7,739 nt of DNA, taken from contig JAQBRC010000037.1 in the NCBI GenBank assembly GCA_028286705.1, forward strand, positions 1 to 7,739, read 5' to 3'. Within the stretch, counting starts at the first letter, position 1; each line of letters begins with the position of its first letter. Below are positions 5,762 through 7,739 of the stretch, piece by piece. Below the pieces are notes generated by a model. The model was not told where the DNA came from, ran no database searches, and saw only the letters and a list, made by a program, of their open reading frames with translations. Origin of the DNA: Candidatus Nomurabacteria bacterium. Lineage in GTDB: Bacteria > Patescibacteriota > Minisyncoccia > Phycocordibacterales > UBA9973. The position numbers and the translations under genes are program-made.

Positions 5762-5767
5762 ACTTGC

Positions 5768-6268
5768 ATGAAGAAAAGGAAAAAGATAATTCTTATCGTC
5801 ATTGCCACCATAGCAATGGCATCCTTAGGAATGTATGGATATTCGCTATACTACGACAGCCATTTTAAAACCTACATTCATGAAGATGTTAGTTCGTACG
5901 ATTCATTGAGCTGTCAACTAGATCACATGTCATCATATGACATGATGGCAGAAACAAATTATTTGGATAAGGTGAAAATAAGTTTTGATGAAAAACAAGA
6001 TAATCCAGTAAAATACAATTTTAAGGGTTTAAAATCAGATACTGTCGATGTGATATTTAGTGACTCTATAGGAATCGATGAATCTACTGTGATAAAGGTA
6101 GCTGATACAGATGCCGTCATACAACTTGTGGGGGTTGTTGGGCTCGGTAAAGATACCACTGTGACATACACAATATATAAGAAATCTGGTTTTCTTACAT
6201 ATACGAGGTCAGGAAGTATCGCATATGTCATCGATGGAATTACTGCTGGCTTTGGACATTGTTACTAA
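5768..6268 (+). CDS. Anchored or exported hypothetical protein, 166 residues
   Basis: I do not recognise a family. The N-terminus MKKRKK is strongly basic and is followed by a hydrophobic segment (7-26), a signal anchor or signal peptide without a clear cleavage site or lipobox. The remaining 140 residues are polar, acidic in the first part (HEDVSSYDSLSCQLDHM) and then rich in alternating beta-type residues (VIQLVGVVGL, TVTYTIYKKSGFLTYTR). This suggests a small beta-rich extracytoplasmic domain. C49 and C165 are the only cysteines and could form one disulfide joining the two ends. Codons are more AT-rich than in the housekeeping block. The gene has its own promoter downstream of two terminators, so it is transcribed alone. 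The start at ATG 5768 is fixed by the promoter position. Confidence 0.78.
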   Translation: MKKRKKIILIVIATIAMASLGMYGYSLYYDSHFKTYIHEDVSSYDSLSCQLDHMSSYDMMAETNYLDKVKISFDEKQDNPVKYNFKGLKSDTVDVIFSDSIGIDESTVIKVADTDAVIQLVGVVGLGKDTTVTYTIYKKSGFLTYTRSGSIAYVIDGITAGFGHCY

Positions 6269-6283
6269 GTTACTAACCCCTCT

Positions 6284-6303
6284 GTGTCTGTTAACACTTT
6301 TTT
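6284..6303 (+). terminator. Weak candidate terminator
   Basis: GTGT (6284-6287) can pair with ACAC (6294-6297), followed by TTTTTT. The stem is only 4 bp, so support comes mainly from its position after the stop codon at 6268. Confidence 0.3.
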
Positions 6304-6305
6304 AT

Positions 6306-6464
6306 TTATACCTCAGGATACACCACTCGTTTTGTACGTACACTCATAAACACTTCGCAATCCTCATTTTCGCACCGAAGATCCGCAAAGCCGTTTTCAT
6401 CGATAGGAGTTGCATACCCCATTGGCTTTTTACACTTTGGACATTTTATTTCTTCTGGTCTCAT
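6306..6464 (-). CDS. Zinc-ribbon protein, 52 residues
   Basis: Reading the minus strand from ATG 6464 gives a 52-residue protein that begins MRPEEIKCPKCKKPMGY. It continues through GFADLRCENEDCEVFM to a basic end, VRTKRVVYPEV. The cysteines are C8 and C11 (CPKC) and C31 and C36 (CENEDC). Two such knuckles about 20 residues apart are the layout of a zinc ribbon. The wider C-X4-C of the second knuckle is a variation also seen in other small zinc ribbons. The function cannot be named; such proteins bind nucleic acid or other proteins. The forward reading frame across the same bases gives a hydrophobic protein with no recognisable features and is likely a shadow. A TAGAAT box ends 6 nt before the start, again a leaderless layout. 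The gene converges on the 166-residue protein gene. Confidence 0.72.
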   Translation of the reverse strand: MRPEEIKCPKCKKPMGYATPIDENGFADLRCENEDCEVFMSVRTKRVVYPEV

Positions 6465-6470
6465 GTCATT

Positions 6471-6476
6471 ATTCTA
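6471..6476 (-). promoter_or_regulatory. Candidate -10 box of the zinc-ribbon gene
   Basis: TAGAAT read on the minus strand ends 6 nt before the ATG at 6464, the same spacing as at other genes here. No convincing -35 is visible in the AT-rich DNA upstream. Confidence 0.4.
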
Positions 6477-6563
6477 TATTTTGTGATTAAAAAAAGACTA
6501 AACTATTTTTTAATAAAATAATCCAATCTTTACCAATTTGTTTAGAACTCTCTTATCTTTTCT

Positions 6564-6572
6564 TGGTACAAT
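6564..6572 (+). promoter_or_regulatory. Extended -10 promoter of the DUF3761-like gene
   Basis: TGG plus TACAAT (6567-6572) ends 7 nt before the ATG at 6580. The core TGGTACAATAC is identical to that before the gene at 5768, and no good -35 is visible. Confidence 0.6.
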
Positions 6573-6579
6573 ACCTATT

Positions 6580-6747
6580 ATGAAAAAGATTATAGTAAGT
6601 GCATTTATTCTAGGAAGCTTAGTGACTGTTGCTGAAGCCTCAAGCTACGGACCAACGGCTCGTTGCAAGGATGGTACATATAGCTACGCTATACATCACC
6701 AAGGAGCATGCTCATATCATAAAGGTGTACATGTCTGGTATAGATAA
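6580..6747 (+). CDS. Small secreted DUF3761-like protein, 55 residues
   Basis: The pattern ARCKDGTYSYAIHHQGACSYHKGV (27-50) matches the DUF3761 family of small exported proteins, whose role is unknown. In relatives I recall a Cys-Lys-Asp-Gly start, a His-His pair and a second Cys followed by His; all are present here (C29, H39-H40, C44, H47). The two cysteines probably form a disulfide. Residues 1-20 (MKKIIVSAFILGSLVTVAEA) are a signal peptide with an A-E-A signal peptidase I site. The mature product would be about 35 residues. The start is ATG 6580 rather than an upstream in-frame codon, because it gives a proper signal peptide and follows a -10 box by 7 nt. The stop codon overlaps a 21-bp terminator stem. 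Confidence 0.8.
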   Translation: MKKIIVSAFILGSLVTVAEASSYGPTARCKDGTYSYAIHHQGACSYHKGVHVWYR

Positions 6748-6797
6748 TCAAAAAGCCCTGCCTACTTATATTTATTAGTAGGCAGGGCTTTTTGATT
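6746..6797. terminator. Strong bidirectional terminator with 21-bp stem
   Basis: The left arm (6746-6766, core GCCCTGCCTACT) and right arm (6777-6797, core AGTAGGCAGGGC) pair perfectly around a 10-nt AT loop. The flanking A and T runs allow use in both directions. The stem begins inside the TAA of the DUF3761-like gene. Confidence 0.95.
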
Positions 6798-6852
6798 TAT
6801 ATGTACAAATTTAATAATAGGTATATGATTCAAATAATATTATTATTTAACA

Positions 6853-6897
6853 GGGCGCCTCTAAGTTGCCTCCACCATAAGGCGGGGGCGCTTTTTT
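6853..6897 (+). terminator. Orphan intrinsic terminator upstream of the Vsr-like gene
   Basis: GCGCCTC (6855-6861) pairs with GGGGCGC (6885-6891, one G-T wobble) and is followed by six T. An inner GCCT/AGGC hairpin is possible. No gene lies between this and the terminator ending at 6797, so what it ends is unclear. Confidence 0.75.
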
Positions 6898-6901
6898 ATT
6901 T

Positions 6902-6910
6902 TGCTATACT
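6902..6910 (+). promoter_or_regulatory. Extended -10 promoter of the Vsr-like gene
   Basis: TGC plus TATACT (6905-6910) lies just after the orphan terminator and 13 nt before the ATG. The predicted leader is about 6 nt, with no Shine-Dalgarno. Confidence 0.6.
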
Positions 6911-6923
6911 ATCCCTACTACCT

Positions 6924-7349
6924 ATGGCTGATATATTCACCCCTGAAAAACGCAGCGAGATTATGTCTCTTATTCGCTCCAAGAATACCAAACCGGAACT
7001 ATTGTTCTTCAAGCTTTTAAGCGGTGCTTTTCATAAGAAGGGATATCGATACCGCAAGCATTATAAATCTCTTCCAGGCAAGCCGGATGCAGTATTTGTA
7101 TCAAAGAAGATTGCCCTATTTATTGACGGTACTTTCTGGCATGGATACAAGTTTAATCTTGCCACCACTCACCTCTCAGAAGGATTTTGGCAGGAGAAGA
7201 TACTCCGTAACATGGCTCGGGACAAGAAAGTTAACCGACAGCTTAAAAAAGATGGCTGGACTGTCTTGAGATTCTGGGAACATGATTTAAAGAAGAGTCC
7301 TGATAAGATAGTGTTAAAGATTGAAAAGAAACTCATTGACAATTTTTAA
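6924..7349 (+). CDS. Vsr-type (very short patch repair) DNA endonuclease, zinc-ligand-free variant
   Basis: Vsr nicks DNA 5' of the T in T:G mismatches left by deamination of 5-methylcytosine. The 141-residue product has the family's layout: TPEKRSEIMSLIRSKNTKPE (6-25), SLPGKPDAVF (49-58), FIDGTFWHGY (66-75), then FWQEK-RN-ARDKKVNRQL (88-107) and GWTVLRFWEHDL (111-122). Against E. coli Vsr, catalytic D51 matches D55 and H69 matches H73; H64 is replaced by D68. The protein has no cysteine, so the structural zinc site (C66, H71, C73, C117 in E. coli) is absent. The start at ATG 6924 gives the family's usual MAD start; in-frame codons upstream would cross the terminator and promoter. No cytosine methyltransferase is in the window, so it may act in another repair or defence role. 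Confidence 0.88.
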   Translation: MADIFTPEKRSEIMSLIRSKNTKPELLFFKLLSGAFHKKGYRYRKHYKSLPGKPDAVFVSKKIALFIDGTFWHGYKFNLATTHLSEGFWQEKILRNMARDKKVNRQLKKDGWTVLRFWEHDLKKSPDKIVLKIEKKLIDNF

Positions 7350-7364
7350 TATTCAAAGTATTTT
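7336..7364 (+). promoter_or_regulatory. Promoter of the 110-residue protein gene
   Basis: A perfect TTGACA (7336-7341) inside the end of the Vsr-like gene is followed after 17 bp by TATTTT (7359-7364). The predicted start near 7371 leaves an 11-nt leader without a Shine-Dalgarno. Confidence 0.65.
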
Positions 7365-7381
7365 GTGCAAAACAGCAAAAT

Positions 7382-7714
7382 ATGAAAAATACTAAAAAGA
7401 GCTATCGTCCTATTGAGGTTGATGATAATCCAATACTTAAGCAGAACCTTAAAGACGTTGTCTTCTCTGAGAAACTAAAAAACCTCTTTCCATACATGTT
7501 TGGAATGCAATGGGAAAGATTTTCCAATCTGAAGGACTTTGTTACAAAATTCGTTCAGGTAGACGACACACAACAGCAAGGCTTTAAAACCAAAGGAGTT
7601 ATGTTGAGTACCAAGAAAACTGCTAGCTCTGCCAGTCATCAATTCTATGCGCTTCTCCATGACGTGCTTCCTGAAATTGAAGCAAAACTGAAGGAACTAG
7701 GATTTCTCCCATAG
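7382..7714 (+). CDS. Hypothetical cytoplasmic protein, 110 residues
   Basis: I do not recognise this protein. It has no signal peptide, no membrane segment and no cysteine. It appears mostly helical: charged N-terminus (1-22), helix around 23-40 (NLKDVVFSEKLKNLFPYMFG), a middle section with WERFSNLKDFVTKFV (44-58), a polar turn (DDTQQQGFKTKG), and a final helix HDVLPEIEAKLKELG (93-107). The lysine-rich make-up and a Ser/Thr/Lys/Ala stretch (STKKTASSAS, 76-85) would fit nucleic-acid or protein contact, but that is only an impression. It follows the Vsr-like gene by 32 nt with a separate near-consensus promoter and no terminator between, so it may be read from both. A terminator starts just after its stop. 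Confidence 0.75.
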   Translation: MKNTKKSYRPIEVDDNPILKQNLKDVVFSEKLKNLFPYMFGMQWERFSNLKDFVTKFVQVDDTQQQGFKTKGVMLSTKKTASSASHQFYALLHDVLPEIEAKLKELGFLP

Positions 7715-7718
7715 CAAA

Positions 7719-7739
7719 AGCCGCCCTATTGAGGCGGCT
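7719..7739 (+). terminator. Intrinsic terminator cut by the window edge
   Basis: AGCCGCC (7719-7725) pairs with GGCGGCT (7733-7739) around CTATTGA. A preceding A run suggests the matching T run lies just outside the window. Confidence 0.8.

Larger units (their letters stand above)
5418..5767. other. 350-base gap without a convincing protein gene
   Basis: It holds a direct repeat, a -10 box, about 170 bases of foldable sequence and two terminators, each listed separately. The only forward reading frame of note is a 27-codon one at 5497-5580, whose ATG overlaps the -10 box. I saw nothing convincing on the minus strand. Confidence 0.7.

Noticed and set aside
6225..6521. 98-codon forward frame rich in hydrophobic residues
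   Set aside because: It overlaps the end of the 166-residue protein gene, has no start signals and no recognisable features, and lies opposite a zinc-ribbon gene with a clear four-cysteine pattern.
6792..6923. In-frame N-terminal extension of the Vsr-like protein
   Set aside because: It would be translated through an intrinsic terminator and the -10 box; the family starts at MAD.
1..7739. CRISPR array, insertion sequence or integrase
   Set aside because: No regularly spaced repeats, transposase-like frames or long terminal inverted repeats were seen; the inverted repeats present are terminators.

Overview
The window looks like a piece of a small, gene-dense bacterial genome, most likely a Candidate Phyla Radiation (Patescibacteria) member and perhaps Parcubacteria-like. 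This rests on indirect signs: short intergenic gaps, overlapping small genes, many short membrane-anchored or secreted proteins of unknown role, an encoded tRNA lacking its 3' CCA, and few Shine-Dalgarno sites. Ribosomal proteins L9 and L27 are both present. No rRNA is present, so the lineage is inference. All fourteen genes whose ends are visible stop with TAA or TAG, and none needs UGA as a sense codon.

Layout. Positions 1-450 hold the 3' end of prfA (release factor 1) and a tRNA-Ile(GAT) with its own promoter and a strong hairpin terminator. Positions 524-1066 encode an unrecognised 180-residue cytoplasmic protein. Positions 1172-3749 are a housekeeping block: rsmI (16S rRNA 2'-O-methyltransferase), then an apparent operon of a two-helix membrane protein, an S41/CtpA-type processing protease and rplI (L9). 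It closes with a bidirectional terminator shared with the convergent rpmA (L27). A divergent promoter region at 4081-4122 drives rpmA leftwards. Rightwards it drives a pair of extracytoplasmic proteins: an anchored protein with an Ada-like C-terminal module, overlapping by 7 nt with a CAP/SCP-domain protein that has a helical tail.

From 5418 onward the DNA turns AT-rich and accessory in character. A 350-base gap without a convincing gene carries a consensus -10 box, a direct repeat at 21-bp spacing, about 170 bases of foldable sequence with mutually exclusive pairings, and two successive intrinsic terminators. I read it as a candidate structured non-coding RNA. It is followed by a 166-residue anchored exported protein, a 52-residue zinc-ribbon protein on the minus strand, a 55-residue secreted DUF3761-like protein, an orphan terminator, a cysteine-free Vsr-type endonuclease with no methyltransferase in view, and an unrecognised 110-residue protein.

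A recurring theme is that several genes have a -10 hexamer ending only 6-7 nt before the start codon (1863, 4129, 5768, 6464 minus, 6580), with rpmA close behind at 9 nt. This predicts leaderless or nearly leaderless mRNAs. The most interesting items are the candidate RNA at 5504-5708, the leaderless promoter layout and the zinc-ligand-free Vsr protein.
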